Both the position numbers and the translations under genes were made by a program. Shown here one piece after another: positions 1 to 8,247 of a stretch of 14,775 nucleotides of DNA. The first letter of the stretch is position 1. Each line of letters opens with the position of its first letter. This stretch comes from Lentisphaeria bacterium (GTDB lineage: Bacteria; Verrucomicrobiota; Lentisphaeria; Oligosphaerales; PUNB01), in the NCBI GenBank assembly GCA_007133055.1, contig SLNM01000285.1, forward strand, positions 1-14,775, in the 5' to 3' direction. The notes beneath the pieces are model-generated. The model had not been told where the DNA came from. It saw nothing but the letters and a program-made list of their open reading frames with translations, and made no database searches.

Positions 1-341
1 AAATCCTTGGCGATCTTGGCGGCTTGGCGAGAGAAAAATATATTCGAACAAGTCACTTCAGCAGCCGGCGTTGGCATGTAGAGGAAAACCACGTCGCGTA
101 CGGATCAGAAAGTCCGCTGTGCCCCTCTGGCCTGAAACCTGAAACCTGAAACCCGAATTCTGTCACGAGCAATGCATCATTTCTGAATGTGAATTGAAAC
201 AAGCTACCCACTCAAAGTGAGAAAGAACCGCCATTTTATCATGGATTAAGGTTGTCGTTGAGGGCGAGAATCATGCATAGAGCAGGAACGGCAAAAATGG
301 TGCGGGACAAACAGGCAAAGTCATCGTATTGGGAGATAGAC
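1..341. other. Non-coding spacer upstream of trpB with short tandem arrays
   Basis: No convincing gene is seen before the trpB start at 342. The spacer begins with a degenerate array of about 9 bp per unit at 5-31 (units CCTTGGCGA, TCTTGGCGG, CTTGGCGAG) and later has three exact copies of CCTGAAA at 131-151. A reading frame continuous with trpB reaches back to a TTG at 252, but those 30 extra residues match nothing expected of TrpB, so I treat 252-341 as leader. No trp-codon-rich leader peptide or clear attenuator is visible. Confidence 0.5.
131..151. repeat. Three tandem copies of a 7-bp unit
   Basis: CCTGAAA occurs three times head to tail, followed by a partial CCC. It lies in non-coding sequence about 190 bases before trpB. 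The function is unknown, and the array resembles the other short-period arrays in this window. Confidence 0.85.
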
Positions 342-1550
<1,209 letters not shown>

Positions 1551-1809
1551 CACACAACAATCGTCTGCCGTTCGCGCCTGTCCGCCTTGACTGATCGCCG
1601 CCATCGTCACCCGCCACGACCTTTCCGCCTTTGACTGACGTATTGCCCTGCCCGTATTTCACGACTTGCATTCCCTGTATTATGGTCTAAGGTATAGGTA
1701 ATTTTGCCTACATAATGTCATTACAACGCAAAAGCGGAATTTTAGTTGTCAGTCTCCGGACGAGGCTGGCATTTGTAGTTTATGGGCGGTGTCGCAGGAG
1801 TGATTTGCA

Positions 1810-2190
1810 ATGGCTGGGGATATTCACGAGGCTGTAGCGGAGGGCGATTTTCAAAAAGTAGAAGGTCTGCTGGCGGCGGGCAGGGATGTCAATGCGAAGC
1901 GCTTCGATGGTACGACCCCGCTTTATGAAGCCGCCATGCGGGGCCATAGCAAAATTGCCAGGCTGCTGATATCGAACTGGGCGGACGTCAATGTAAAGCT
2001 TGACAATGGCTTTACGCCGATGCATGCGGCTGCTCTTTCAGGCAGATCAGATATTGTGCGCGATTTGCTTGCACGCGGAGCGGATGCCACTGCTGTAAGC
2101 ATGCATGGACTGACACCGTTTCGTTTGGCCGCCGCTACGGGGCATGCCAAAGTGGTCAGGTTGCTTAGGAGGCATGGAATCAATGAATAA
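1810..2190 (+). CDS. Small ankyrin-repeat protein (126 aa)
   Basis: The protein consists almost entirely of four ankyrin repeats: a capping-like first repeat at residues 4-33, then repeats at 34-66, 67-99 and 100-126, with recurrent G-x-TP and LL-x-x-GAD patterns. Ankyrin repeats are protein-binding scaffolds, and no partner or enzyme domain is visible. There is no signal peptide or membrane segment, so it is probably cytoplasmic. The start is supported by AGGAG at 1796-1800, 9 bases before the ATG. A second ankyrin gene of the same architecture follows on the same strand 191 bases later, suggesting tandem duplication or a jointly acquired pair. The function cannot be assigned from sequence. 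Confidence 0.9.
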   Translation: MAGDIHEAVAEGDFQKVEGLLAAGRDVNAKRFDGTTPLYEAAMRGHSKIARLLISNWADVNVKLDNGFTPMHAAALSGRSDIVRDLLARGADATAVSMHGLTPFRLAAATGHAKVVRLLRRHGINE

Positions 2191-2218
2191 TCAATACTTC
2201 GTCAAGACCGCTATCATA

Positions 2219-2238
2219 CCCAAGCGCATGAGCTTGGG
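2219..2238 (+). other. Perfect 7-bp hairpin between the two ankyrin genes
   Basis: CCCAAGC and GCTTGGG pair perfectly around the loop GCATGA. It lies 28 bases after the first ankyrin stop. No T-run follows, so it may be a weak terminator or an RNA-processing or stability element rather than a classical intrinsic terminator. Confidence 0.4.
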
Positions 2239-2348
2239 CAAGTTGAACCGTCAAAGTGATTGTATGCTCCTGGTGGACAAAAGCCTTATTCCGCCTTGAT
2301 TCTATTTTGCTTCTCTTGCAATGCATACAAATTCTCAGAGACAAAATA

Positions 2349-2360
2349 TATTCGCGAATA
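2349..2360. promoter_or_regulatory. 12-bp perfect palindrome upstream of second ankyrin gene
   Basis: TATTCGCGAATA is a perfect 12-bp palindrome ending 21 bases before the ATG at 2382, just upstream of its ribosome binding site. Its position and symmetry fit an operator for a dimeric regulator, but no regulator is identified and chance cannot be excluded. Confidence 0.25.
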
Positions 2361-2381
2361 ATTATTAAGGGAGAGAATATC

Positions 2382-2792
2382 ATGAACAATCATGAAAACA
2401 ATATTTTTCAAGCCATAGCCGAATGGAAGGTTGAGGCTGTCAGACGTATTTTACAGGACAGGGCGCGGGCAAACACTAAAACGGTCAACGATGTTACCCC
2501 GCTCCACGATGCCGCCAGCAGTGGCTGCTTCGAGATAGTCAAGATATTGATTGATCACGGAGCGAAAATCAATGCAAAAGACGATAACGGCGGTACACCG
2601 CTACATTTGGCCGCGTTCGAAGGACATTTCGAGATCGTGAAGCTTTTGATCGAACACGGGGCCAATGTCAATGCCAGCGATGACAGCGGCGAGACCCCGC
2701 TCTCCTGCGCCACTAGCGAAGGGCACAGTCAAGTCGTTGATTTTATTCGAGAGCGGAAAGCCAAAAAAAAGGTCGATCCAGTCGGTGTATGA
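2382..2792 (+). CDS. Small ankyrin-repeat protein (136 aa)
   Basis: This is a second short, soluble, all-ankyrin protein. Repeats span residues 6-36, 37-69, 70-102 and 103-126, the middle ones close to consensus (GGTPLHLAAFEGHFEIVKLL). A short lysine-rich tail ends the protein (KAKKK, about 126-130). The ATG at 2382 is chosen over upstream in-frame codons (the frame is open from 2256) because AAGGGAGAG at 2367-2375 lies 6 bases ahead and the sequence before it does not look like protein. The overall plan matches the preceding ankyrin protein, with moderate similarity. The gene and its leader are visibly more A+T-rich than trpB, tamA or tamB, which could mean acquisition from elsewhere. No partner or effector domain is present, so the specific role is unknown. 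Confidence 0.9.
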   Translation: MNNHENNIFQAIAEWKVEAVRRILQDRARANTKTVNDVTPLHDAASSGCFEIVKILIDHGAKINAKDDNGGTPLHLAAFEGHFEIVKLLIEHGANVNASDDSGETPLSCATSEGHSQVVDFIRERKAKKKVDPVGV

Positions 2793-2888
2793 CCCGCTTG
2801 ATTCAGGCTAATCCGACATAGGTGGCGGAGAAAGAATCAGGCAATTTTGCGGGCGTGAAATCAGCAATGCAAACAGGGAGAAAAAGCC

Positions 2889-3005
2889 ATGGCGAAGAAA
2901 AAGGACAAAGGCAGCAAAATGCGTACACCTGTGCGCTCCTTAAAGGAAAAACGTCGGGAGAAGAAGGAAAAAAAGGGTATGTCGCCGAAACCACGGAAAG
3001 CATAG
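2889..3005 (+). CDS. 38-residue lysine/arginine-rich small protein
   Basis: An ATG at 2889 opens a 38-codon frame ending in TAG at 3003-3005. A strong ribosome binding site, GGGAG at 2876-2880, lies 8 bases ahead, which is the main reason to call it a gene. The product is very basic (it begins MAKKKDKGSKMRTPVRSLKE and ends in a KRREKKEKK-type stretch with a PKPRKA tail). It has no membrane segment and no cysteines, so it is probably an unstructured or helical nucleic-acid-binding polypeptide. Short proteins with a TPVRSLKEKR-like core exist as hypothetical proteins in other bacteria as far as I recall; I could not check this. A longer overlapping frame (from a GTG at 2822) has no comparable start signal and was not chosen. 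Confidence 0.6.
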   Translation: MAKKKDKGSKMRTPVRSLKEKRREKKEKKGMSPKPRKA

Positions 3006-3032
3006 CTGTAGTGATGAATGGTCGAGTTCGCA

Positions 3033-3054
3033 TTAATCAGTCTAGGCTGATTAA
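3033..3054 (+). terminator. Perfect 8-bp hairpin after the small basic gene
   Basis: TTAATCAG at 3033-3040 pairs with CTGATTAA at 3047-3054 around TCTAGG. An alternative hairpin, AGGCT at 3044-3048 with AGCCT at 3055-3059, overlaps it, so the two folds exclude each other. It lies 28 bases after the small gene's stop. There is no strong T-run, so terminator activity is only plausible. Confidence 0.35.
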
Positions 3055-3099
3055 AGCCTGATGCCGTGAAATTTCAGCGGCGGTGCAGATGTGCGGCCT

Positions 3100-3124
3100 G
3101 CCTGTGCGACGTACGCAGACAGGC
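3100..3124. terminator. Stem-loop between convergent genes
   Basis: GCCTGTGCG at 3100-3108 pairs with CGC at 3114-3116 and ACAGGC at 3119-3124, with AG (3117-3118) bulged and a 5-base loop. It sits between the plus-strand small gene and the minus-strand malic enzyme gene, where a bidirectional terminator is expected. No U-tract is seen on either strand. Confidence 0.35.
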
Positions 3125-3168
3125 GGAAGGCATGCCGCTATATAATAATAAACTTCTCGCCAGTTTTT

Positions 3169-4518
3169 TCACGGATTCTGGCAAAGGTCAGTATGGAGGC
3201 GTTTGGCCACTGCTGCTTCGTACCGGTCCAGGTCTTGAATCGTAGTTTGCGCCACGCCGCTTTGCATCGCCGCCTGGGCTACATAGCGGGCAACGCGCGG
3301 AACAACGCGCGGATCGAAGGGCTTGGGAATAACGTAGGTTGGCTTCAGCGGATTGTTGCCGGCAAACATGCCGTCGCTGTGATCCTGCGGATAGGCCCGG
3401 GCCAGGTAGTTTTGTATGTCCGCGGGGATTTCCTCGCAGGCGATTTCCGCCAGCGCCCGGCTGGCAGCAACCTTCATTTCCTCGTTGATGTCGCGGGCGC
3501 GTACATCGAGGGCGCCGCGGAAGATGCCGGGGAAACCCAGAACGTTGTTGATTTGATTGGGGAAATCGGTACGCCCCGTACCCACCACTGCCGCGCCGCC
3601 GGCCAACGCGCTTTGCGGGGTGATTTCAGGGTCGGGGTTGGCCATGGCAAAGATGATCGGCCGGTGTGCCATTGACCGTACCATCTCGGCGGTCATGCAA
3701 TCGGCAATCGAGAGGCCGAGGAAAACATCGGCGCCGCGCACGGCATCCGCCAGGGTGCGGGCCCGGGTGTCCGCCGCCAAACGGGTCTTCTGCTCGGTCA
3801 GGTCGCCCGGACGTCCTCTGTAAATGACCCCTTTGGTGTCGCAAACAATGACATTTTCACGCTGCACTCCGGCCGCGATATAAAATTCGGCGCAGGCAAT
3901 CCCGGCGGCGCCGGCTCCGTTCACCACCACTTTAATGTCCGCTATTGCTTTGTCGACCAACTGCAAGGCGTTAATCACACCGGCCAGGGAAATAATTGCA
4001 GTGCCGTGCTGGTCGTCATGGAAAACGGGGATGCCCATTCTGGTTTTTAATCTGCATTCCACCTCGAAGCAGGCGGGAGCGCCGATATCCTCCAGATTGA
4101 TGCCGCCGAAGGTGGGTTCGAGGGCGGCGGTGGTTTCGATCAGCTTGTCCGGGTCGGTGCGGCCATCCCTGCCAAGGACATGGTCGAGACAGACGGGGAA
4201 AGCGTCGATGTCGGCGAACCGCTTGAAAAGGACGGCCTTGCCTTCCATCACCGGCAGGGCGGCGGCGGGGCCGATGTTGCCAAGACCGAGAACGGCGGTG
4301 CCGTCGCTGACCACCGCCACCAGGTTGCCGCGAGCCGTATACTCGAAGACGGTGTCGGGCTGACGCGAAATCTCCCGGCATGGATCGGCCACACCCGGAC
4401 TGTAGGCCATCGACAGCTCGGCCTGGGTCGAGCATGGCTTGGTCGGCGCCAGGGCGATCTTGCCCGGTTGCGGTAGGCGGTGATAGTCCAGATTACGCTG
4501 CTGGCTATGGGGGGGCAT
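3169..4518 (-). CDS. Malic enzyme (malate dehydrogenase, oxaloacetate-decarboxylating), short form
   Basis: This enzyme oxidatively decarboxylates malate to pyruvate and CO2, making NAD(P)H in the cytoplasm. The 449 residues align along the malic-enzyme part of E. coli Mae[13 protein letters not shown] at the start, the active-site tyrosine in [10 protein letters not shown] (about 39-47), [20 protein letters not shown] (61-80), MEGK lysine 94, metal-site FHDDQHGTA (167-173), the nucleotide loop NGAGAAGIA (200-208), [20 protein letters not shown] and [21 protein letters not shown]. The phosphotransacetylase-like C-terminal domain of full MaeB is absent, so this is the short form found in many bacteria. 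The start ATG at 4518 is preceded only by a weak purine stretch (GAAAGAG). NADP versus NAD preference cannot be read with confidence. It is on the same strand as rplU but separated from it by a large palindrome, so it is probably transcribed independently. Confidence 0.95.
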   Translation of the reverse strand: MPPHSQQRNLDYHRLPQPGKIALAPTKPCSTQAELSMAYSPGVADPCREISRQPDTVFEYTARGNLVAVVSDGTAVLGLGNIGPAAALPVMEGKAVLFKRFADIDAFPVCLDHVLGRDGRTDPDKLIETTAALEPTFGGINLEDIGAPACFEVECRLKTRMGIPVFHDDQHGTAIISLAGVINALQLVDKAIADIKVVVNGAGAAGIACAEFYIAAGVQRENVIVCDTKGVIYRGRPGDLTEQKTRLAADTRARTLADAVRGADVFLGLSIADCMTAEMVRSMAHRPIIFAMANPDPEITPQSALAGGAAVVGTGRTDFPNQINNVLGFPGIFRGALDVRARDINEEMKVAASRALAEIACEEIPADIQNYLARAYPQDHSDGMFAGNNPLKPTYVIPKPFDPRVVPRVARYVAQAAMQSGVAQTTIQDLDRYEAAVAKRLHTDLCQNP

Positions 4519-4621
4519 GGGAAAACTCTTTCACTTTGATATAAGCATCGGAAAACGTGAGCGGGAGAACAGCCTTCGCTTGGCAGTTTGCTGCTTACAG
4601 GCGAGAATGGCTGACTGCATC

Positions 4622-4804
4622 CTAGCCTGAATAATTCATGAGCCATCTGCTGCGAGGCGCCATTGCACGCAATCTCAACAGCTTGCAGCCGACACCGATC
4701 TTGGAGTACGTCAAGTACGCCCGCGACCGGTTTACGGCTGCAAGCTGCTGATCTCACGCACACTGGCACCTCTCGCTACGAAGTTCATGAATTAATCAGG
4801 CTAG
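4622..4804. repeat. 183-bp imperfect palindrome, MITE- or REP-like
   Basis: Two 70-base arms, 4622-4691 and 4735-4804, are inverted copies around a 43-base centre. The outer 20 bases match at 19 positions (CTAGCCTGAATAATTCATGA against CTAGCCTGATTAATTCATGA) and the inner 13 bases (CAGCTTGCAGCCG) match exactly. The part between is clearly related but diverged. The centre itself contains a small GTAC/GTAC foldback. No open frame of its own and no obvious target duplication is seen. It is best read as a non-autonomous mobile or foldback repeat. An RNA copy would form a very long hairpin between two minus-strand genes. Confidence 0.8.
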
Positions 4805-4830
4805 TTCTGTCCCAATCCAATTTATTTGTA

Positions 4831-4851
4831 GGTCGACTATCCGAGTCGACC
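4831..4851 (-). terminator. Perfect 8-bp hairpin downstream of rplU
   Basis: GGTCGACT (4831-4838) pairs with AGTCGACC (4844-4851) around a 5-base loop, 73 bases beyond the rplU stop. On the minus strand it is followed by an A/T-rich stretch (TACAAATAAATT) rather than a clean T-run. It is a plausible rplU terminator; it could instead be part of the neighbouring repeat island. Confidence 0.45.
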
Positions 4852-4923
4852 CACGAAACCTCCCATGTTTTGCAATTCCCCAAAGGTAGTACCCAAACCA
4901 GGAGGCTTTCTGGGGGCGGTGAT

Positions 4924-5241
4924 TCAGCCGAGGACGATGTCTTTGACGCGAACCCGAGTCATTTCCTGGCGATGCCCCTGCTTGCGGCGATGGCTCTTAC
5001 GGCGTTTCATCTTGAAAACCACCAATTTGCGGTCGCGGAAATGATCCATTATCTCAAGTTCAACCATGGCGTTCCGCACCGTCGGCGAACCGGTTTTGAG
5101 GCCGTCGTCGCCGCTGGCCATGAGCACACAATCCTCCAGCTTGACAGAGGCGCCCGGCTCGGCTTCCACCCGGTCAACCGTGAATACCGTTCCCGGCTCG
5201 ATCCGGTGCTGACGGCCTTTGTAAGAAATTATCGCGTACAT
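4924..5241 (-). CDS. rplU: 50S ribosomal protein L21
   Basis: L21 binds 23S rRNA in the large ribosomal subunit. The 105-residue product has the family's typical length, the MYAIISYKGRQHRIEPG opening and the signature basic block FKMKRRKSHRRKQGHRQ followed by TRVRVKDI. Two in-frame ATGs compete. The one at 5247 is only 2 bases from GGAG, whereas the one at 5241 is 8 bases away and gives the usual M-Y-A start, so 5241 is chosen. The usual partners rpmA (L27) and obgE are not next to it: downstream lies the palindromic repeat and then malic enzyme, and upstream on the same strand are two sugar isomerase genes. The 119-base gap to the upstream gene leaves room for its own promoter. Confidence 0.96.
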   Translation of the reverse strand: MYAIISYKGRQHRIEPGTVFTVDRVEAEPGASVKLEDCVLMASGDDGLKTGSPTVRNAMVELEIMDHFRDRKLVVFKMKRRKSHRRKQGHRQEMTRVRVKDIVLG

Positions 5242-5360
5242 CCGCATATCTCCGAAGTCAATTTTCAGGTAATTACAACCACCAACGAGGTGTTAATCGG
5301 CAAAGGCAGGTAATGTAGTCCGAGTTTGACAAAAAACAATTGCCGCTGCCGGACCTGCCA

Positions 5361-6110
5361 TTATTGGATCAACCCCTGCAAGTAGCGGAAGCTTTTGCCT
5401 ACCGCCTCCATCATGTCGGTGGCGCAACGGTCCAATTCAATGCACAGGTATTTGGCGTGGTCGGCGGCGGCGATGATCGGGGGGAAGTCCATAATGCCTT
5501 CGCCGGCGGCTACCATCGGTTCCTCCTTGACTCCCGGGCCGTCTTTGATATGCACGATTTGGTTGCGCTTCCCGGCCTCTTTGACTACGGCCACCGGGTC
5601 ACGCCCGCCGACCTTAACCCAGTAGGTGTCGATGGTCCACAGTACCTCCGGCGCCGCCGCTTCGAGAAAAATTCGGTAGGCCGGCTGGCCGTCGATTTCC
5701 CGCATTTCCATATCGTGGTTGTGGAAGCCGACCTGAATACCATGGGGTCTGGCGTTGGCGGCGGCCTGGTTGTAGGTATCGGCCTCGCGCCGAATCGAGT
5801 CTTGCGAATGCCAGGAGTCCCAGCCGCCGGCGGGGCCGCCGGTGATCAGGTATTTCACGCCCAGCGCCTGGGCTTCTTCGATTATTCGGTTGCAGTCGTC
5901 CCCGACCGGCAGTGAGCCATGAATGCTCGGCGCCTGCAGTCCGGCTTTTTGCAGCTCACGGGCGAAGCTCGCGGCATCCAGGCCGCAATAGCCAGCCGGC
6001 TCGACATAGCGAAATCCGATCCTGGCCAGTTCCGCCAGGGTGCCGGACAAATCCTGCCCGAGCGCCTCGCGAACGCTATACAACTGTACTGAAATCCGGT
6101 GTTTGCTCAT
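5361..6110 (-). CDS. Sugar phosphate isomerase/epimerase, TIM-barrel (249 aa)
   Basis: This belongs to the AP-endonuclease-2-like TIM-barrel family, which isomerises or epimerises keto-sugars and cyclitols with a divalent metal. The 249 residues cover one complete barrel: an opening strand with SVQLYSVRE, the HNHDMEM motif (H130, H132, E135), IDTYWVKVGGRDP (D161), the metal-site histidine in VHIKDG (H187) and IELDRC (E225). There is no signal peptide, so it is cytoplasmic. AAGGA just upstream of the ATG at 6110 supports the start. It lies 54 bases downstream of a second member of the same superfamily on the same strand, and the pair probably forms an operon for one carbohydrate pathway. The exact substrate cannot be read from sequence. 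Confidence 0.9.
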   Translation of the reverse strand: MSKHRISVQLYSVREALGQDLSGTLAELARIGFRYVEPAGYCGLDAASFARELQKAGLQAPSIHGSLPVGDDCNRIIEEAQALGVKYLITGGPAGGWDSWHSQDSIRREADTYNQAAANARPHGIQVGFHNHDMEMREIDGQPAYRIFLEAAAPEVLWTIDTYWVKVGGRDPVAVVKEAGKRNQIVHIKDGPGVKEEPMVAAGEGIMDFPPIIAAADHAKYLCIELDRCATDMMEAVGKSFRYLQGLIQ

Positions 6111-6164
6111 GATCTTTTCCTTGTTGTTTTAGATTATCATAAAATCAATTAACTCAGACAATGC

Positions 6165-7160
6165 TTATTCCTTCTCAAAGGCGGCGTCGAAGGCCAGCTC
6201 CGAGGCGGGAAAGTCAATTTGCCGGACAAATTCACAGGCTTCGGCGGCGCCATGGTCGCGATCCATGCCGGAATCCTCCCATTCCACCGACAGAGGGCCT
6301 TGGTAGTTGATTCGATTTAGAGCCCGGATGATTTCTTCAAAGTCAATGTTTCCGCGTCCGAGCGAGCGGAAGTCCCAGTAGCGTCGCCGGTCGCCGAAGG
6401 GGAGATGCCCGCCGAAGACCCCGGCTTCAGTCGGCCTTTCGGACCAGCCGACATCCTTCATGTGGACGTGAAAAATCCGCTCGCCGAAACGATGGATGAA
6501 TTCCAGGTAGTCCACTCCCTGGTAGCCTAGGTGGCTGGGATCGTAGTTGAACCCGAATGCAGGATGGTTGTCGACCGCCTGCAACGCTCTTTCGGCAGTC
6601 GCTATGTCAAAGGCGATTTCGGTTGGATGCACTTCCAGGGCGAATTTCACGCCGTGCTTTTGGAAGGCGTCAAGAATCGGTCGCCAGCGGCGTCCGAATT
6701 CGGCAAAGCCGTCCTCGATCATGTTCGGCGGCGCTGGCGGGAAGGAGTAAAGCAGGTGCCAAATCGGACTGCCAGTGAAACCGGTGACTACTTCGGCTCC
6801 GAAGTTCCTGGCGGCTTCCGCCGTGGCGATCATTTCCTGGGCCGCCCGCTGCCGGACTGCCTCGGGATCGCCGTCCCCCCAGACATACGGCGGCAGCACC
6901 CCCTGGTGCCGCTGGTCGATGCGGTCGCAGACCGCCTGCCCGACCAGGTGGGCGCCGACCGCCCGGCAGATCAGACCGTGCTGGTCGAGCTGCTCGCGCT
7001 TGGCCCGACAGTATGCCGGAGTCGCCTGGTCAACCTCGAAATGATCGCCCCAGCAGGCGAGTTCGAGACCGTCATAGCCGAATTCCGTTGCCTTCTCGCA
7101 GATGCTGGAAAAGTCCAAATCCGCCCATTGCCCAGTGAATAATGTTACCGGTCTGCTCAT
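6165..7160 (-). CDS. Sugar phosphate isomerase/epimerase, TIM-barrel (331 aa)
   Basis: This is a longer member of the same metal-dependent TIM-barrel superfamily and probably the first gene of the two-gene operon. An excellent ribosome binding site, AGGAGG, lies 7 bases before the ATG at 7160. Candidate metal ligands are in order E176 (EVHPTE), D207 and H210 ([12 protein letters not shown]), H231/H233 (HVHMKDVG) and E293 (SVEWED). Compared with its neighbour it has an extended middle (residues about 75-110 and 135-160, rich in Pro, Trp and Tyr) and a longer C-terminal part, so the two are not a recent duplicate. The likely role is isomerisation or epimerisation of a sugar or sugar derivative in the cytoplasm. 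No transporter, dehydrogenase or regulator lies close enough to fix the pathway. Confidence 0.92.
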   Translation of the reverse strand: MSRPVTLFTGQWADLDFSSICEKATEFGYDGLELACWGDHFEVDQATPAYCRAKREQLDQHGLICRAVGAHLVGQAVCDRIDQRHQGVLPPYVWGDGDPEAVRQRAAQEMIATAEAARNFGAEVVTGFTGSPIWHLLYSFPPAPPNMIEDGFAEFGRRWRPILDAFQKHGVKFALEVHPTEIAFDIATAERALQAVDNHPAFGFNYDPSHLGYQGVDYLEFIHRFGERIFHVHMKDVGWSERPTEAGVFGGHLPFGDRRRYWDFRSLGRGNIDFEEIIRALNRINYQGPLSVEWEDSGMDRDHGAAEACEFVRQIDFPASELAFDAAFEKE

Positions 7161-7470
7161 GGTGGTGCCTCCTGGTTTGGCATGAAAAAATTTAAAGCTT
7201 GGTGAACGTACGTATTGCGCACGACGTTCTTAACTTATCCAATGGTACGATAAACGGTGTTCGGCAATATGCCAGTAGTCTTCAAGCTTGATGTTTGGAG
7301 CGGAAACGGTAGATTGACGGTTCATGCAGGGCTCTTTCATTGCGTTTCAGAGAATTGCGAAATGTGCGAATCGAGCCAACTGTAGGTTGGGAATCTGTGG
7401 GGGTTTGCGGCTAAGCCAGAGCAATTAACTGCACGGCAGGTTCTTACATAAATAAACAAGGCAATTGCTC
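7161..7470. other. Divergent intergenic region between isomerase operon and hisA
   Basis: These 310 bases must carry promoters for both the minus-strand isomerase pair and plus-strand hisA, though I could not pick convincing -35/-10 boxes. A foldback at 7204-7229 (GAACGT with ACGTTC, extended inward by CGT/ACG with one bulge) lies about 44 bases before the isomerase start and could be an operator. The repeat copy at 7347-7392 occupies the hisA side. Confidence 0.4.
7347..7392 (+). repeat. Half copy of foldback repeat upstream of hisA (46 bp)
   Basis: These 46 bases are an exact reverse complement of 8333-8378 downstream of hisA. The copy starts with the terminal sequence CAGAGAATTGCGAAAT (7348-7363) and contains the small hairpin CCAAC-TGTAG-GTTGG. 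Similarity fades just after 7392 (GGGAATCTGT against GGGAGTCCGT) and no second terminal repeat is present nearby, so this looks like a truncated element. Confidence 0.9.
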
Positions 7471-8247
7471 ATGCGAATCAGACCATGCATTGATTTACAC
7501 CAGGGACAGGTCAAGCAAATTATTGGCGGCAGCCTGCGGGACGGTGATCGGTCGGCACTGCGGACGAATTTCACGACAGAGCGGTCGGCTGCCGAGTTTG
7601 CCAGGATGTATCGCGAAGACGGATTGACCGGCGGCCATGTGATCATGCTGGGGTCGGGCAACGAGGCTCAGGCCAGGGCTGCATTGGCGGCCGATCCGGG
7701 AGGCTGGCAAATCGGGGGTGGAATCAATCCGGAAAACGCCGGGGATTGGCTGGAGGCCGGAGCGGCCAAGGTGATTGTCACGTCCTGGTTGTTTGTCGGT
7801 GAGTGTTTTAGTCATGACCGACTGGCGGCAATGGCGGCGGCGGTCGGCTCGGAAAGGCTTGTGGTCGATCTCAGTTGCCGGCGGCGGGGTCAGGATTATC
7901 TAGTGGCCACTCGCCGCTGGCAGCAGACAACGACTCTGAAGGTTGATGCGCGGAGCCTGCGTGAACTTTCCGCTTGCTGCGGAGAATTTCTGATTCATGG
8001 AGTGGATGTCGAAGGGTGTCGCAGCGGCATAGACGAGACCTTGGTGCGTTTGCTGGGCGAGGCATGTCCGACCGTAGTTACCTATGCTGGGGGGGTGCGC
8101 TCTCTGGCGGACTTGGAGATGATTGTTGAGCTGGGCCGGGGCAGGGTTGACGCCACTGTTGGCAGCGCGCTCGACATTTTCGGCGGAGACCTGTCCTATC
8201 GAGCAGTGGTCGAGTTCGACCGACGCCGGCGCCAGCAGTTACGATGA
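7471..8247 (+). CDS. hisA: HisA isomerase of the eukaryotic (yeast His6) type
   Basis: HisA converts ProFAR to PRFAR, the fourth step of histidine synthesis, in the cytoplasm. The 258-residue protein follows yeast His6 much more closely than ordinary bacterial HisA. Shared stretches are CIDLHQGQVKQIIGG (6-20), RTNF (31-34), HVIMLG (56-61), IGGGIN (81-86), KVIVTSWLF (100-108), VVDLSCR (131-137), EFLIHGVDVEG (172-182), GGIDE-like SGIDE and GSALDIFGG (231-239). The two catalytic aspartates of the family fit D8 and D133, and GGGI and YAGG supply phosphate binding. The ATG at 7471 is chosen over a TTG at 7465; AAGG at 7458-7461 is a modest ribosome binding site. No other his gene is near. Copies of one repeat family flank it, and the downstream element begins 9 bases after the stop codon. 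Confidence 0.93.
   Translation: MRIRPCIDLHQGQVKQIIGGSLRDGDRSALRTNFTTERSAAEFARMYREDGLTGGHVIMLGSGNEAQARAALAADPGGWQIGGGINPENAGDWLEAGAAKVIVTSWLFVGECFSHDRLAAMAAAVGSERLVVDLSCRRRGQDYLVATRRWQQTTTLKVDARSLRELSACCGEFLIHGVDVEGCRSGIDETLVRLLGEACPTVVTYAGGVRSLADLEMIVELGRGRVDATVGSALDIFGGDLSYRAVVEFDRRRRQQLR

Larger units (their letters stand above)
4519..4923. other. Gene-free spacer holding a large palindrome
   Basis: These 405 bases between the malic enzyme gene and rplU hold the 183-bp imperfect palindrome at 4622-4804 and a perfect hairpin at 4831-4851, described separately. Open frames here are artefacts of the palindrome. rpmA, often found next to rplU, is not present. Confidence 0.6.

Noticed and set aside
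131..151. CRISPR-like array
   Set aside because: Units are only 7 bp with no spacers; a simple tandem repeat.
252..341. In-frame 30-codon extension of trpB from a TTG
   Set aside because: The ATG at 342 has a good ribosome binding site and gives normal TrpB length; the extension has no TrpB-like sequence.
1666..1698. Promoter (TTGCAT ... TATAGG) upstream of the first ankyrin gene
   Set aside because: Box spacing is 21 bases and the -10 match is weak; not enough support.
3091..3675. Long plus-strand frame opposite the malic enzyme gene
   Set aside because: It is the antisense shadow of a clearly conserved enzyme and has no recognisable domain.
4663..5313. 216-codon plus-strand frame over the palindrome and rplU antisense
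   Set aside because: It combines repeat sequence with the complement of rplU; no ribosome binding site or domain.
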